Shown piece after piece: positions 25,317 to 35,590 of a DNA stretch of 56,543 nt. Under the pieces are notes generated by a model that saw only the letters and a program-made list of their open reading frames with translations, was not told the DNA's origin and searched no databases. The stretch comes from Caulobacterales bacterium (GTDB taxonomy: Bacteria > Pseudomonadota > Alphaproteobacteria > Caulobacterales > Caulobacteraceae), in the NCBI GenBank assembly GCA_947474395.1, contig CANJID010000019.1:1-56543 (forward strand). The letters are read 5' to 3'. The position numbers and the translations under genes were made by a program. Numbering within the stretch: the first letter of the stretch is position 1; the number at the start of each line of letters is the position of its first letter.

Positions 25317-27734
25317 ATGAAGTCGCAAAATTGGCTCCGCAGAGTCGCGCTCGCCACGTCTTTGCTCGTCCCCGTGACGGGGTTCGCTTCGCTCGCTCAC
25401 GCTCAGGCCCCGGCTCCGGCTACCGACGGCAACACCGTCTCTGAAGTCACCGTCACCGCCCAGTTCCGCACCCAGAACCTGCAGTCCACGCCCATCGCCA
25501 TCACGGCCGTGAACGCCGAGATGCTGGAGCAGCGCAACCAGACCAGCATCGAGCAGATCACCAGTCAGGCGCCCAACGTCACCTTGAAGCAGAACGGCGC
25601 CGCCTTCGGCTCCTCTATGGTCGCCTTCATCCGGGGGGTCGGCCAGACCGACTTCAACTTCGCCCTGGAGCCCGGCGTCGGCATCTATGTGGACGACGTC
25701 TACTACGCCACCCTGACCGGCTCGGTCCTCGACCTGCTGGACGTGGATCGGGTGGAAGTGCTGCGGGGCCCGCAAGGCACCCTGGCCGGCAAGAACTCCA
25801 TCGGCGGCGCCATCAAGATGTATTCCAAGAAGCCGACCGGCAGCGGCGGCTACCTGGAAGCCGCCTACGGCAGCTATGATCGGGTCGACGTCCGCGGCGC
25901 GGCCGACTTCACCATCGTCCCCGACAAGCTGTTCGCCCGCATCTCGGGGGCGTCCAAGCACCATGACGGCTACGTCACCCGGCTCGACTATTCCTGCACC
26001 CATCCCGGCTCGAACCTGCCGACCAAGTCGGTCGGCAACGGCTGCGTGCTGGGCCACGACGGCGCCCAGGCCTTCAACGCGGCGCGCATCGCCCTGCGCT
26101 GGCTGCCGAACGAGAAGACCGAGGTCAACTTCAGCGCCGACGCCACCAACGACCAGTCGGGAGTCGGAGCCAACACCCTCCTGCGGGTCAGTCCGACCGC
26201 CCTGGGCGCCAACGTCTACACCAAGGGCGTGAACGGCCAGAACGTGATGTTCAGCTCGAACTTCGTTCCCTACGGGGCCTTCTCGACCGACCCCAACAAG
26301 CCGAACGATCCCTACCTGAGCTACGCGACCTACAGCTCGAACGCCGGCTCCAACATCTTCGGCCCGGACCCCTACGCCCCGATCGTCGTTCCGCCGATCA
26401 ACCACTTCAAGACCTGGGGCGTGTCGGGCGACATCACCTACCAGCTCAGCGACAACTTCAACTTCAAGTCGGTCACGGCCTACCGGTCCTATTCCAACCA
26501 GTTCGCCGAACAGACGGACGCGTCCCCGATCGGGGTCCAGATCCTGCTGCAGCGCCAGAAGCACACGCAGTTCAGCGAGGAAGCCCGGCTCAACGGCTCC
26601 CTGGGCAAGACCATCGACTTCACGGTCGGCGGCTTCTACCTGAAGCAGACCGGGGGCCTGAACGCCCGCGTGGGCCTGCCCTGGGTGGGCTTCGACTTCA
26701 TCCACGGTCCGGACACCACCCCGTCGCGAACCTTCGCCTTCTTCGGCAACGCCGAGTGGCACGTGACGGACCGGCTGAACGTGGTGGGCGGGGTCCGTTG
26801 GTCGGACGAGAAGAAGGTCTACACCTACTTCCGCCACAACGGCGACGGGACCATCATCAGCAATCCGGCGGGCTACAACGGCCTGGTCGCCGGGCTGAAC
26901 GGGACCTCCGCGACCTTCAAGGGCAGCCGCGTCGACTGGCGCGTCAACGCCGACTACAAGCTGACCTCGGACATGATGGGCTATGTCTCGGTTTCCACCG
27001 GGTACAAGGGCGGCGGCGTCAATCCGCGGCCGTTCTTCCCGACCCAGGCCCGGGCCTTCCAGCCCGAGACCCTCACCGCTTACGAAATCGGGCTGAAGAA
27101 CCAGTTCTTCGACCGGCGCATGCGGCTGAACCTGTCGGCCTTCTACAACGACTACAAGAACATCCAGCTGAGCCTCAGCTCATGCGCGGACCCGACGGGC
27201 AAGTATCCCGCCTCGCCTTGCGCCCTGCCGTCCAACGTCGGCGCGGCCAAGGTGAAGGGACTTGAGGCCGAGACCGAAATCCATCCCTACGCCGGCTTCG
27301 AGATCGACGCTTCGATCAGCTACCTGGACTTCCAGTACAAGAAGCTGAACGACCCCAACAACACCCTGGGGATCACGCTCGGCATGGTCACGCCCTTCAC
27401 GCCCAAGTGGAAGTGGAGCGTGGGCGCCCAGTATGAATTCAAGATGGGCGGCATGGGCACCCTGACCCCACGGGTCGACGTCTCCTACCAGGGGTCGGTC
27501 TTCGCCTCGGCGATCAACGATGTCGCCTGGAACCAGATCGCGGCCTACACCGTCGCCAACGCCCGCCTCACCTGGAAGCACGAAGGCGGCTGGCAGGCGG
27601 CGGTGGAGATCACCAACCTGACGGACAAGCTCTACTACCTGACCCTGTTCGACACCCACTCGAACGCCGGCTACCTCAACGGCCAACCGGCCATGCCGCG
27701 CACCTACGCGATCTCGGTCAAGAAGACCTTCTAA
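25317..27734 (+). CDS. TonB-dependent receptor
   Basis: An 805-residue outer-membrane receptor with a GGGGGAAAC site before the ATG. A signal peptide ends near AHAQA, the TonB-box-like segment reads SEVTVTAQFR, and the plug domain shows GVGQTDFNFALEPGVGIYVD and VEVLRGPQGTLAGKNSIGG. The barrel closes with a terminal phenylalanine (KKTF), as needed for outer-membrane assembly. This is the complete sphingomonad/Caulobacterales type of receptor often found beside aromatic-degradation genes. Ligand unknown; context suggests the substrate of the ligM-like pathway. A terminator follows directly. Confidence 0.94.
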   Translation: MKSQNWLRRVALATSLLVPVTGFASLAHAQAPAPATDGNTVSEVTVTAQFRTQNLQSTPIAITAVNAEMLEQRNQTSIEQITSQAPNVTLKQNGAAFGSSMVAFIRGVGQTDFNFALEPGVGIYVDDVYYATLTGSVLDLLDVDRVEVLRGPQGTLAGKNSIGGAIKMYSKKPTGSGGYLEAAYGSYDRVDVRGAADFTIVPDKLFARISGASKHHDGYVTRLDYSCTHPGSNLPTKSVGNGCVLGHDGAQAFNAARIALRWLPNEKTEVNFSADATNDQSGVGANTLLRVSPTALGANVYTKGVNGQNVMFSSNFVPYGAFSTDPNKPNDPYLSYATYSSNAGSNIFGPDPYAPIVVPPINHFKTWGVSGDITYQLSDNFNFKSVTAYRSYSNQFAEQTDASPIGVQILLQRQKHTQFSEEARLNGSLGKTIDFTVGGFYLKQTGGLNARVGLPWVGFDFIHGPDTTPSRTFAFFGNAEWHVTDRLNVVGGVRWSDEKKVYTYFRHNGDGTIISNPAGYNGLVAGLNGTSATFKGSRVDWRVNADYKLTSDMMGYVSVSTGYKGGGVNPRPFFPTQARAFQPETLTAYEIGLKNQFFDRRMRLNLSAFYNDYKNIQLSLSSCADPTGKYPASPCALPSNVGAAKVKGLEAETEIHPYAGFEIDASISYLDFQYKKLNDPNNTLGITLGMVTPFTPKWKWSVGAQYEFKMGGMGTLTPRVDVSYQGSVFASAINDVAWNQIAAYTVANARLTWKHEGGWQAAVEITNLTDKLYYLTLFDTHSNAGYLNGQPAMPRTYAISVKKTF

Positions 27735-27748
27735 GTCCCTCACTACGG

Positions 27749-27784
27749 GAGGCGGGCCGGACACTGGCCCGCCTCTCCCTTTTT
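27749..27784 (+). terminator. Rho-independent terminator of the TonB receptor gene
   Basis: GAGGCGGGCC (27749-27758) pairs perfectly with GGCCCGCCTC (27766-27775) and is followed by TCCC and a T run. It lies 15 bases after the receptor stop and before the convergent regulator gene. Confidence 0.9.
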
Positions 27785-27804
27785 CTCGAAATTGGTCTGA
27801 AGGC

Positions 27805-28656
27805 TCAGCCGTGCAGGCCCTGGTCGGTGTCCCGCGCCAGTTGGGCTACCTTGACCGCGCTCTCGGTGTCGTAGGGCGCGAAGATCACCACCCGCAGCGA
27901 CGGCGCGCCCTCCACCACATAGGAGGTGTGCTCCAGGGTGATGCCCCCGAGCTTGGGATGGCGCAGCAGGTGGACCCCCTCCGACCGGCCCATGATCTCG
28001 GGCCCCCGCCACAGCTCGCGGAAGGTCGGGGAGATGTCGTTGAGCTCCTCGATCAGGGCCTCGAAGGCCGGATCGTCGGCCGCCTGGCTGTAGTCCACCC
28101 GGAACTTGGACACGATCCGGCGGGCCATGACCGCATACTCGTCCGGGTACTGCTGGTAGTCCGGCCCCGTCATCAGGATCTTGAACAGGTTGCGGTCCTT
28201 GGGGGCCATGGCGGCGTAGTCGCGGAAGTGCCGGTTCACCAGCCGGTTCCAGGCCACCACGTCCCAGCGCACGGTCATCACCATGGCCGGCACGTTCAGG
28301 GCGTCGAGCATGCGCTGCACCGCCGGGCTGACCGGCTCGTCCCGGGTGGGCGCCATGGGCGGCGGGCGGTGCTGGGCCAGGGCGAACAGATAGTCCCGCT
28401 CGTCGGAGGACAGGCGCAGGGTGCGGCTGAGATTCTCCAGCACCTTCTCGGATGGGCGCACGTCCCGCCCCTGCTCCAGCCAAGTGTACCAGGTGGCCGA
28501 CAGGCCGGCCAAGGCGGCCACGTCCTCGCGCCTCAGCCCCGGCGTCCGCCGCCGGCCGGTGTGCGGCAGGCCCACCTCGGTGGGGGAAACCCGCGCCCGG
28601 CAGCTCTTCAGGAATTCGGAAAGCTGAGCCCTATGGTTTGTACTTGTAGAGGCCAT
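27805..28656 (-). CDS. HTH transcriptional regulator with MmyB-like ligand domain
   Basis: A 283-residue protein. The Cro/C1-type helix-turn-helix spans about residues 38-95 (GLRREDVAALAGLSATWYTWLEQGR), followed by a ligand-binding region (about 105-280) with VMTVRWDVVAWNRL and the EHTSYVVEGAPSLRVVIFAPYD ending typical of the MmyB family, thought to sense hydrophobic or fatty-acid-like ligands. It sits inside the catabolic island, divergent from the second MetE-like gene and convergent with the receptor, so it is the best candidate for local control through the ATAC-NN-GTAT dyads. Whether it activates or represses is not visible. Confidence 0.9.
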   Translation of the reverse strand: MASTSTNHRAQLSEFLKSCRARVSPTEVGLPHTGRRRTPGLRREDVAALAGLSATWYTWLEQGRDVRPSEKVLENLSRTLRLSSDERDYLFALAQHRPPPMAPTRDEPVSPAVQRMLDALNVPAMVMTVRWDVVAWNRLVNRHFRDYAAMAPKDRNLFKILMTGPDYQQYPDEYAVMARRIVSKFRVDYSQAADDPAFEALIEELNDISPTFRELWRGPEIMGRSEGVHLLRHPKLGGITLEHTSYVVEGAPSLRVVIFAPYDTESAVKVAQLARDTDQGLHG

Positions 28657-28740
28657 CTGTGCGCCCTTGGCGAGCGCCCGGGTGAACGATCCGGGCGCGG
28701 CGACGGCAAGTCTGGCGTGAACTCGCCCGGCCGCAAAGAG

Positions 28741-28764
28741 GTATAGAAACTACTAGCATATTTT
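28741..28764. promoter_or_regulatory. Candidate regulatory stretch between regulator and second MetE-like gene
   Basis: GTATAGAAACTAC (28741-28753) is an imperfect dyad with GTAT/CTAC arms. It runs into CTAGCATATTTT (28753-28764), which matches CTAGCATTTTT at 21812-21822 apart from one inserted base. It is AT-rich against a GC-rich background and about 60 bases before the ATG at 28824. Weak evidence on its own. Confidence 0.35.
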
Positions 28765-28823
28765 CTCTGATTGTCCGTCCGCGACCGATCTGCAACCTGC
28801 CCGTCTCTTGGAGGCCCTCGAGC

Positions 28824-29987
28824 ATGAAGCGCAGCACCGACCGCATCCTGACCACCCACGTCGGCAGCATTCCGCGCCCGCCCGAGCTTCTCGAACTGGC
28901 CAACTTCAACAGCGGTCCGCCCAAGGATCTCGCCCTCTACAACGAGCGCCTGCACGCGGCCGTGGCCAAGGTGGTGCGCCGCCAGGCCGAGGCCGGGATC
29001 GACATCGTCAACGACGGGGAGTTCGGCAAGGAGAGCTGGGCCAACTACATCATCAAGCGGGTCTCGGGCTTCGAGGTGCGCCCGGACCAGCTTCGCCAGC
29101 TCGACTGGCTCGGCAGCGACGCCGAGCGGTTCAAGGAATATGTCGCCGAGGCGTTCCCCCGCGCCGCTTCGGGCACCCCCACCGAGGCCTGCGTCGGCCC
29201 GATCGCCTACCGCGACCACGAGAGCCTGAACCGCGCCATCACGGCCCTGACCGACGGCCTCAAGGGCGTCGCCGTGGAGGAGGCCTTCATGACCGCCGTG
29301 GCTCCCGCCTCGACGGCCTATGACGGGGTCAACGAGTTCTATCCGACCGAGCGCGAGTACGTCTTCGCCATCGCCGACGCTCTGCGCCAGGAATACCTCG
29401 CCATCCACAAGGCCGGCCTGATCGTGCAGGTCGACGACGCCGTCCTGGCCAACATGTACGACGCCCTGGTCCGCCAGAGCCCGGCCCGCTACCGCGAATG
29501 GGCGGAGCTGCGGATCGAGGCCCTGAACCACGCCCTCCAGGGCATTCCCGAGGACCGGGTGCGCTACCACCTCTGCTTCGGCTCCTGGCACCTGCCGCAC
29601 ATCTCCGACGCGCCCCTGGAGGAGATCGTCGATCTTATCCTGCGGGTGAAGGCCGGCGCCTATTCCATCGAGGCGGCCAATCCGCGCCACGAACACGAGT
29701 GGCGGGTCTGGGAGACGGTGAAGCTGCCCGAGGGCAAGATCCTGATCCCGGGCGTCATCACCCACCACATCATCACCGTGGAGCACCCGCGCCTGGTGGC
29801 CGATCGCATCATCCGCTTCGCCAAGCTGGTGGGCCGCGAGAACGTCATCGCCGGCTCCGACTGCGGCTTCGCCCAGGTCGACACCATCCGGCGCACCCAC
29901 CCCAGCGTCATGTGGGCCAAGTTCGACGCCCTGGCCGAGGGCGCGCGCCTAGCCTCGAGCGAGCTCTGGGGCCGCAAGGCGGCCTGA
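28824..29987 (+). CDS. MetE C-terminal-domain-like methyltransferase, copy 2
   Basis: A 387-residue stand-alone MetE catalytic domain. The start motif RILTTHVGSIPRP, YHLCFGSWH (H249, C251), IEAANPR (E283) and GSDCGFA (C347) keep the four zinc ligands. It differs clearly from copy 1 at 20017 in the middle region (for example DWLGSDAERFKEYVAEAF versus DTPREPGLDLIEFPR), so the pair is old or separately acquired rather than a recent duplication. It has a TTGGAGG site upstream and is followed after 82 bases by an aldehyde dehydrogenase. Substrates unknown; thiol methyl transfer is the family reaction. Confidence 0.88.
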   Translation: MKRSTDRILTTHVGSIPRPPELLELANFNSGPPKDLALYNERLHAAVAKVVRRQAEAGIDIVNDGEFGKESWANYIIKRVSGFEVRPDQLRQLDWLGSDAERFKEYVAEAFPRAASGTPTEACVGPIAYRDHESLNRAITALTDGLKGVAVEEAFMTAVAPASTAYDGVNEFYPTEREYVFAIADALRQEYLAIHKAGLIVQVDDAVLANMYDALVRQSPARYREWAELRIEALNHALQGIPEDRVRYHLCFGSWHLPHISDAPLEEIVDLILRVKAGAYSIEAANPRHEHEWRVWETVKLPEGKILIPGVITHHIITVEHPRLVADRIIRFAKLVGRENVIAGSDCGFAQVDTIRRTHPSVMWAKFDALAEGARLASSELWGRKAA

Positions 29988-30069
29988 CCCTCACGCACGA
30001 TCCGGCTGGATTTCACCGCGCCTTCGGGACCTACTCCCGCCGACAGGCCGCCCCGACAGGAGATACGCC

Positions 30070-31539
<1,470 letters not shown>

Positions 31540-31570
31540 GCTTGGCCGTAAGAAATAGGGGGACTTCGCC

Positions 31571-31990
31571 TTGAAACTGCCGATCATCGTGCTGGCGGCG
31601 GGCCTCGCGGCTCCCGCCCTTGCCGCCACGCCTGTCGCCGTCCCGGCGGGGACCCCCCCGTTCGACCCGGCCTGCTTCGCCGGCGTGCCGTGGGAAGTCG
31701 ACGCCTCCGGCCCGATCCGGGTGTACGGTTGCCGCGACGCCGCCAAGGTCGGCAAGGCCGACAAGGACGGCTGGGTGACCTTCAACCGGCCCAAGGCCAA
31801 GGACGGCACGGACGCGGGCTGGATCCGCGGGCGCCTGACCAAGATCAACGCCGACGGCTCCTGGACCTTCGATGTGCAGGACAACGGCGGCGGCAGCGGC
31901 ACCTTCCCTTACCAGGTCACGGGCGCCCCGAACGCCAAGGGCGTGCTGGCCAAGAAGGGCCTGAAGATAAAGGCCCTGCCCGCCACCTAG
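31571..31990 (+). CDS. Small secreted hypothetical protein
   Basis: A 139-residue protein starting at TTG 31571 with an AGGGGGA site, 31 bases after the aldehyde dehydrogenase stop. A signal peptide ends near PALAAT. The mature part has two cysteines (PACFAG and VYGCRD) and alternating beta strands, with no recognised domain. Probably periplasmic. Confidence 0.72.
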   Translation: MKLPIIVLAAGLAAPALAATPVAVPAGTPPFDPACFAGVPWEVDASGPIRVYGCRDAAKVGKADKDGWVTFNRPKAKDGTDAGWIRGRLTKINADGSWTFDVQDNGGGSGTFPYQVTGAPNAKGVLAKKGLKIKALPAT

Positions 31991-32004
31991 AACGCTACGT
32001 CGGG

Positions 32005-32030
32005 ACGCCTCTCCCCGGCGGGGGAGGCGT
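32005..32030. terminator. Bidirectional hairpin between convergent genes
   Basis: ACGCCTC-T-CCCC (32005-32016) pairs with the GGGG-G-GAGGCGT side (to 32030) around a short loop. A T-rich stretch (GATTCTTT) follows on the plus strand. It separates the plus-strand 31571 gene from the minus-strand chimera. Confidence 0.65.
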
Positions 32031-32061
32031 GCTCGATTCTTTCCGGCGGCCGCGCGCGGAG

Positions 32062-34068
32062 CTAGCGCCTCACGCGCAGCGTTACGCCGACGATCCGGGG
32101 ATCGCCCGTCTGACCCAGGATCAGGCCGGAGTTCCCCGTCTGGATCGTCAGCGCCGTCACGTAATCCTTGTCGAACAGATTGCGCGCGAAGACAGCCACT
32201 TCCCATCCGGTCTTGAAGCGATAGCCGACGCTGGCGTTGACCACGCCGTAGCCGCCGATCCGCGTATACTGGGAATTGGTGGTGTCGGAGTTGTAGCTCG
32301 AGCGGTAATTCCAATCGCCGTGGAGCATCAGCTCGCCCGCCCCCACGGGGACGACGTAGTCCAGCCCCAGCGTCCCCGCCCATTTGGACAAACCCGCCAG
32401 CGGCAGTCCCGTGATCACATAGGCGCCCGGGATCGTCGGATTGCCGCGCGGGTTTGACGTCTGGATGGCGAGGCTTGCGGGCGGGGCCAGGGGCTGGCAG
32501 CCGCCGACGGCATTGGGGTTCTGCCATTCCAGCGGGCAGGGTCCGGCCGGATAGTCCGTATAGTCGCCGTCGCTGTAGGCCAGCGAGGCCCGCGCGGTGA
32601 GGCCTTGGAACAGCCGCGCCGCGAAATCGGCTTCCACGCCCTGGACCCGCACTTCGGGGATGTTCGCCGGGAAGGTCCGCAAGGGCGCCGCATTGTTCGC
32701 CGTCACGGGCGTGGCGATGTTGGCCTGGAAATTCTCGACCACGGTCCTGTAGACGGCCAGGTTCGCCGTCGCGCGGCCGCCCAGCAGCGTGGATTTCAGG
32801 CCGAACTCGAAGGTGGTGTTCTTCTCGTCGCCGATGACCGCCGTATCCAGCGCCGGCTGGTTGGCGCCGAGCCCAGTCCCGCCGGTCAGTTGCAGGCCCG
32901 ACATGTTGAGGCCGCCCGCCTTGTAGCCGCGCGCGTAGGAGGCGTAGGCCATCGCGCTGTCGGTGAACTGCCACGCCAGGTTGGTGCGACCGGACAGGCT
33001 GCCGCCCTTGTCCTTCACCGAATAGCACTGCGGCCGGAACAGGGAGAGCTTGGCGTTGTCCCGTCCGTTGAGCGTCGCGCCATCGAGCATGGTGCAGGTC
33101 ACCGGGTCCGGCAGGGTCGAGAACGGGACCCCGCCGCGGACGATGGTGGAATAGTCCCCCTTCTTGTCCTCGTAGGTGTAGCGCAGCCCCAGGGTGGCGG
33201 TCAGGCGCGGGGTCAGGCGATAGTTGGCCTCGCCGAAGGCCGCATAGCTGTTCATCGTGAAGTGGGATTGGCCGTACTGGCCATAGCCGTCGGTCAGGTT
33301 GTCCGGCCGGTCGGCGGCGGCGAAGTTCGTGGTGCTGATCAGCCAGTAGGCGGAAGCCGGCCCGTACACGCTGGTCGGACTGCCGTTGATCGTCTGGGTG
33401 AAGAAATAGAGCCCGCCCACATAGTCGAGTTTGCCGCCGCCGTTGGAGGCGATCCGCAGCTCCTGGCTGTACTGGTCCTGGCGCGACGGCATCCGCTGCA
33501 CGAGCTGGATCGGCACGCCGGTGTAGGCCTGCGGATAGGCCTGCGGATAGGGTTGAGCGTAGGGTTGAGGATAGGCGTAGGGTTGCGGGTAAGGCTGGGG
33601 ATAGGCCTGCGGCTGCGGATAGTAGCCCTGCATGCCCATGCCGACGCCCACCGCCGCCGCCGCGCTGGCCGAAGCCCCGCCTCCGCCGTTTCCGCCGTTG
33701 GCCGGGCCGGCGTAGCCGCCCTGCATGTAATAGCCGGCCGGCAGGGGCGCGTTCTCGTAGTAGCCCTGGGCGCGATAGGCCGGGACCGGTCCATAGGCCG
33801 GGCCGCCGGCGTTACAGCTCTGATGCCTGCCGACCCAGGCGCCCAGCACCGCGCCGACCAGGGCGCCGATGGCCCCGGTCTCTTCACGCAGGCCATTCTT
33901 GGCCGAATAGGAGCCGGCGACGCCGCCGATCAGGCCGCCGGCGATGGCGCCGCGCAGGGGTTGGTCGCCGCAGCCGCCGAGGGCGGCGGCGGGGGAGGCC
34001 GCGAGCACGGCCAGGGCGACGGCGACGGTCGCGCCGACCGACTTGGCGGCGAAGCTGGTGGTGGTCAT
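32062..34068 (-). CDS. Chimera: glycine-zipper protein fused in frame to a plug-less TonB receptor barrel
   Basis: Start ATG 34068 after GAGAGG; 668 residues. Residues 1-30 are a signal peptide. Residues 37-80 form a glycine zipper (GAIAGGLIGGVAGS, then GAIGALVGAVLGAWVG). Residues 89-182 are a Tyr/Pro/Gln repeat. From about 197 the sequence becomes the later half of a TonB receptor barrel (QYSQELRIAS, YVGGLYFF, YASYARGYKAGGLN, GVEADFAARLF, VFARNLFDKDY). The plug, the TonB box and the first part of the barrel are missing. The last residues are RVRR, without the usual C-terminal aromatic. The fusion point is about 33470-33500. A deletion joining two neighbouring minus-strand genes explains it; assembly error is possible. 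A working receptor is unlikely. Confidence 0.85.
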   Translation of the reverse strand: MTTTSFAAKSVGATVAVALAVLAASPAAALGGCGDQPLRGAIAGGLIGGVAGSYSAKNGLREETGAIGALVGAVLGAWVGRHQSCNAGGPAYGPVPAYRAQGYYENAPLPAGYYMQGGYAGPANGGNGGGGASASAAAAVGVGMGMQGYYPQPQAYPQPYPQPYAYPQPYAQPYPQAYPQAYTGVPIQLVQRMPSRQDQYSQELRIASNGGGKLDYVGGLYFFTQTINGSPTSVYGPASAYWLISTTNFAAADRPDNLTDGYGQYGQSHFTMNSYAAFGEANYRLTPRLTATLGLRYTYEDKKGDYSTIVRGGVPFSTLPDPVTCTMLDGATLNGRDNAKLSLFRPQCYSVKDKGGSLSGRTNLAWQFTDSAMAYASYARGYKAGGLNMSGLQLTGGTGLGANQPALDTAVIGDEKNTTFEFGLKSTLLGGRATANLAVYRTVVENFQANIATPVTANNAAPLRTFPANIPEVRVQGVEADFAARLFQGLTARASLAYSDGDYTDYPAGPCPLEWQNPNAVGGCQPLAPPASLAIQTSNPRGNPTIPGAYVITGLPLAGLSKWAGTLGLDYVVPVGAGELMLHGDWNYRSSYNSDTTNSQYTRIGGYGVVNASVGYRFKTGWEVAVFARNLFDKDYVTALTIQTGNSGLILGQTGDPRIVGVTLRVRR
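33523..33618 (-). repeat. Coding tandem repeat of a Tyr-Pro-Gln motif
   Basis: An imperfect tandem repeat with a 12-base unit, encoding variants of PQPY/PQAY within residues 151-182 of the chimeric protein. It lies next to the fusion point, so slippage or recombination here may have helped create the chimera. Confidence 0.75.
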
Positions 34069-34490
34069 CGCGAAGACCTCTCGCGCTGTTGATGTGATTC
34101 GAAACGCCCATCGCGCCCGAGTCTTGGCCGGAACATGCGCGGGCAGGAGGACGGCGGGAACCGCATTCATCCGCGGCGAGAGGCAGATTCCCCTTTCTAT
34201 TGAGGAACTTGCTTAACGGCTGAACTCCGGAACCCCGCGGGGGAGGTTCGGCCTTTCTGACTCCGTCGCCAGATCTGACAGGGCGAGCCAAAACCGTTGG
34301 TTAAGAACTGACGCGACCGACAGGATGTATATTTTCTATCCACGAAAGATCGAACAGTGATCAGATTAGCTATTCGTGGCCTTGTCATCACACATTCATT
34401 TGCGGATGGCCGGATCGCCGAGTTATCAATGGGTCAGTCGCTCAGCTTGTGTGAGAAGCGACTTCTAGGGAGGAGTTTTCCACACCTCTT
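34069..34490. other. Intergenic region, AT-richer than surroundings
   Basis: About 420 bases between divergent genes. It contains a markedly AT-rich block (34310-34400) that probably holds promoters for both sides, and a GGGAGGAG ribosome-site candidate at 34468-34475. I see no convincing gene, RNA or repeat; the small open frames lack family features. Confidence 0.55.
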
Positions 34491-34799
34491 ATGGGAACTC
34501 CGACAATGATCCGTACTCTTACCGTCCTCGCTACCCTTGCCGCCATCGCCGGTCCCGCCTGCGCCTCCGAGCTGAAAGTCAGCCTCGTCGGCAAGGACGC
34601 CGCCACCATCAAGTCCGACATCACCACCGCCGCCAAGGCGGTCTGCGCCAAGGACATCCTGCTGGAAGGGCACATGTCCCTTTCGCCGATGGTGTCCGAG
34701 GTGAACGCCTGCGTGGAGCAGACGATCAAGGCGACCTACGCCAAGATCGATCGCGCCCAGCTCGCCATGCTGTCGGGCTCCAAGGAAAGCCTCCGCTAG
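34491..34799 (+). CDS. UrcA-like small secreted protein
   Basis: Up to 102 residues. Two starts are possible: ATG 34491 (15 bases after GGGAGGAG) or ATG 34506, which gives a cleaner signal peptide (MIRTLTVLATLAAIAGPACA). The mature part has two spaced cysteines (KAVCAKD and NACVEQ), then KATYAKIDRAQ, resembling UrcA-family periplasmic proteins of sphingomonads and Caulobacterales, whose function is unknown. It is a single-gene unit ended by a strong terminator. Confidence 0.75.
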   Translation: MGTPTMIRTLTVLATLAAIAGPACASELKVSLVGKDAATIKSDITTAAKAVCAKDILLEGHMSLSPMVSEVNACVEQTIKATYAKIDRAQLAMLSGSKESLR

Positions 34800-34813
34800 A
34801 AGCGGAAAGACGG

Positions 34814-34847
34814 GCCCGGCGGCGCGCGCATCGCCGCCGGGCTTTTT
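34814..34847 (+). terminator. Rho-independent terminator after UrcA-like gene
   Basis: GCCCGGCGGCG (34814-34824) pairs perfectly with CGCCGCCGGGC (34832-34842) and is followed by five T. It lies 15 bases past the stop. Confidence 0.93.
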
Positions 34848-34906
34848 CCGGCAAGGCGTCAGGCGAAAGTGTCTTCGGTTTCGCCGCCCGGACGCGCGCC
34901 AAGCTT

Positions 34907-35590
34907 CTACTTACCGGTGACCGGGTTCTTGAAGTGGAACGCCGGCCCCGCCACCGCCGGATAGGCCGTGCAGCCCCCTGTCGAGGCCCTGTCCGGACGG
35001 TAAGCGGCGGAAGTCCCCGGCGCCGGCGCGGCGTCGCGAGCCCAGCCCTTGTCGTAGTCCGTCCGCATGGTCTGGCAGTAGCGCAGGGCGGCGATCTTCC
35101 AGACCCCGTCCTGTTTCACATAAGCGTTCTCGTAGACGCCCTCGGCCCACTCGCCGGCGCCGCCGGAGATTCCCACCTGGACGAAGGCGTGCCAGCGCCC
35201 CTTGGCGGCCCGCCCCCCCGGAGCCACCGTCACCACGGGCTGCAGCTGCATGTGGTTGAACAGCTCACCGCTCCGGATCGGCTGGGGGCCGAACATCTCA
35301 AGCGAGCGACGGATGCTGGCCTGGCCGACGAAGACCCCACGGTTGTCCAGCTCCATGGTCCCGTTGCGGGCGAACAGGTCCGACACCTGGTCCCACAGCT
35401 TCTTGTCCACGTAGAAACCGTAGGTCATCTGCAACTTCTCGATCGCCCGGCGGTCCGCCTCGCGGTCGATCCGGCCCGACAGGGCCCGCGCCTGGGCCTC
35501 CACGGCGTCGAGGGAGGGGGCGGCGGCCCTGGCCTGGGCGGAGGCGGCGATCACCGCGCCCGCGATAAGGATGGCGAGGGTCCGGCTCAT
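34907..35590 (-). CDS. Secreted NTF2-like protein, third of a coupled trio
   Basis: A 227-residue protein, ATG at 35590, overlapping the stop of the preceding gene by four bases (ATGA). A signal peptide ends near ARAAAP. A short charged helix (ALSGRIDREADRRAIEKLQ) leads to an NTF2/SnoaL-like domain: MTYGFYVDKKLWDQVSDLFA, ELDNRGVFVGQASIRRSL, VWKIAALRYCQTM. The C-terminus contains a GCTAYPAV segment with an extra cysteine. SnoaL-like proteins can be cyclases, isomerases or binding proteins. Function unknown. Confidence 0.85.
   Translation of the reverse strand: MSRTLAILIAGAVIAASAQARAAAPSLDAVEAQARALSGRIDREADRRAIEKLQMTYGFYVDKKLWDQVSDLFARNGTMELDNRGVFVGQASIRRSLEMFGPQPIRSGELFNHMQLQPVVTVAPGGRAAKGRWHAFVQVGISGGAGEWAEGVYENAYVKQDGVWKIAALRYCQTMRTDYDKGWARDAAPAPGTSAAYRPDRASTGGCTAYPAVAGPAFHFKNPVTGK

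Noticed and set aside
33523-33618. Possible CRISPR-like repeat array
   Set aside because: The repeat unit is 12 bases without spacers, imperfect, and encodes a Pro/Gln/Tyr protein repeat in frame.
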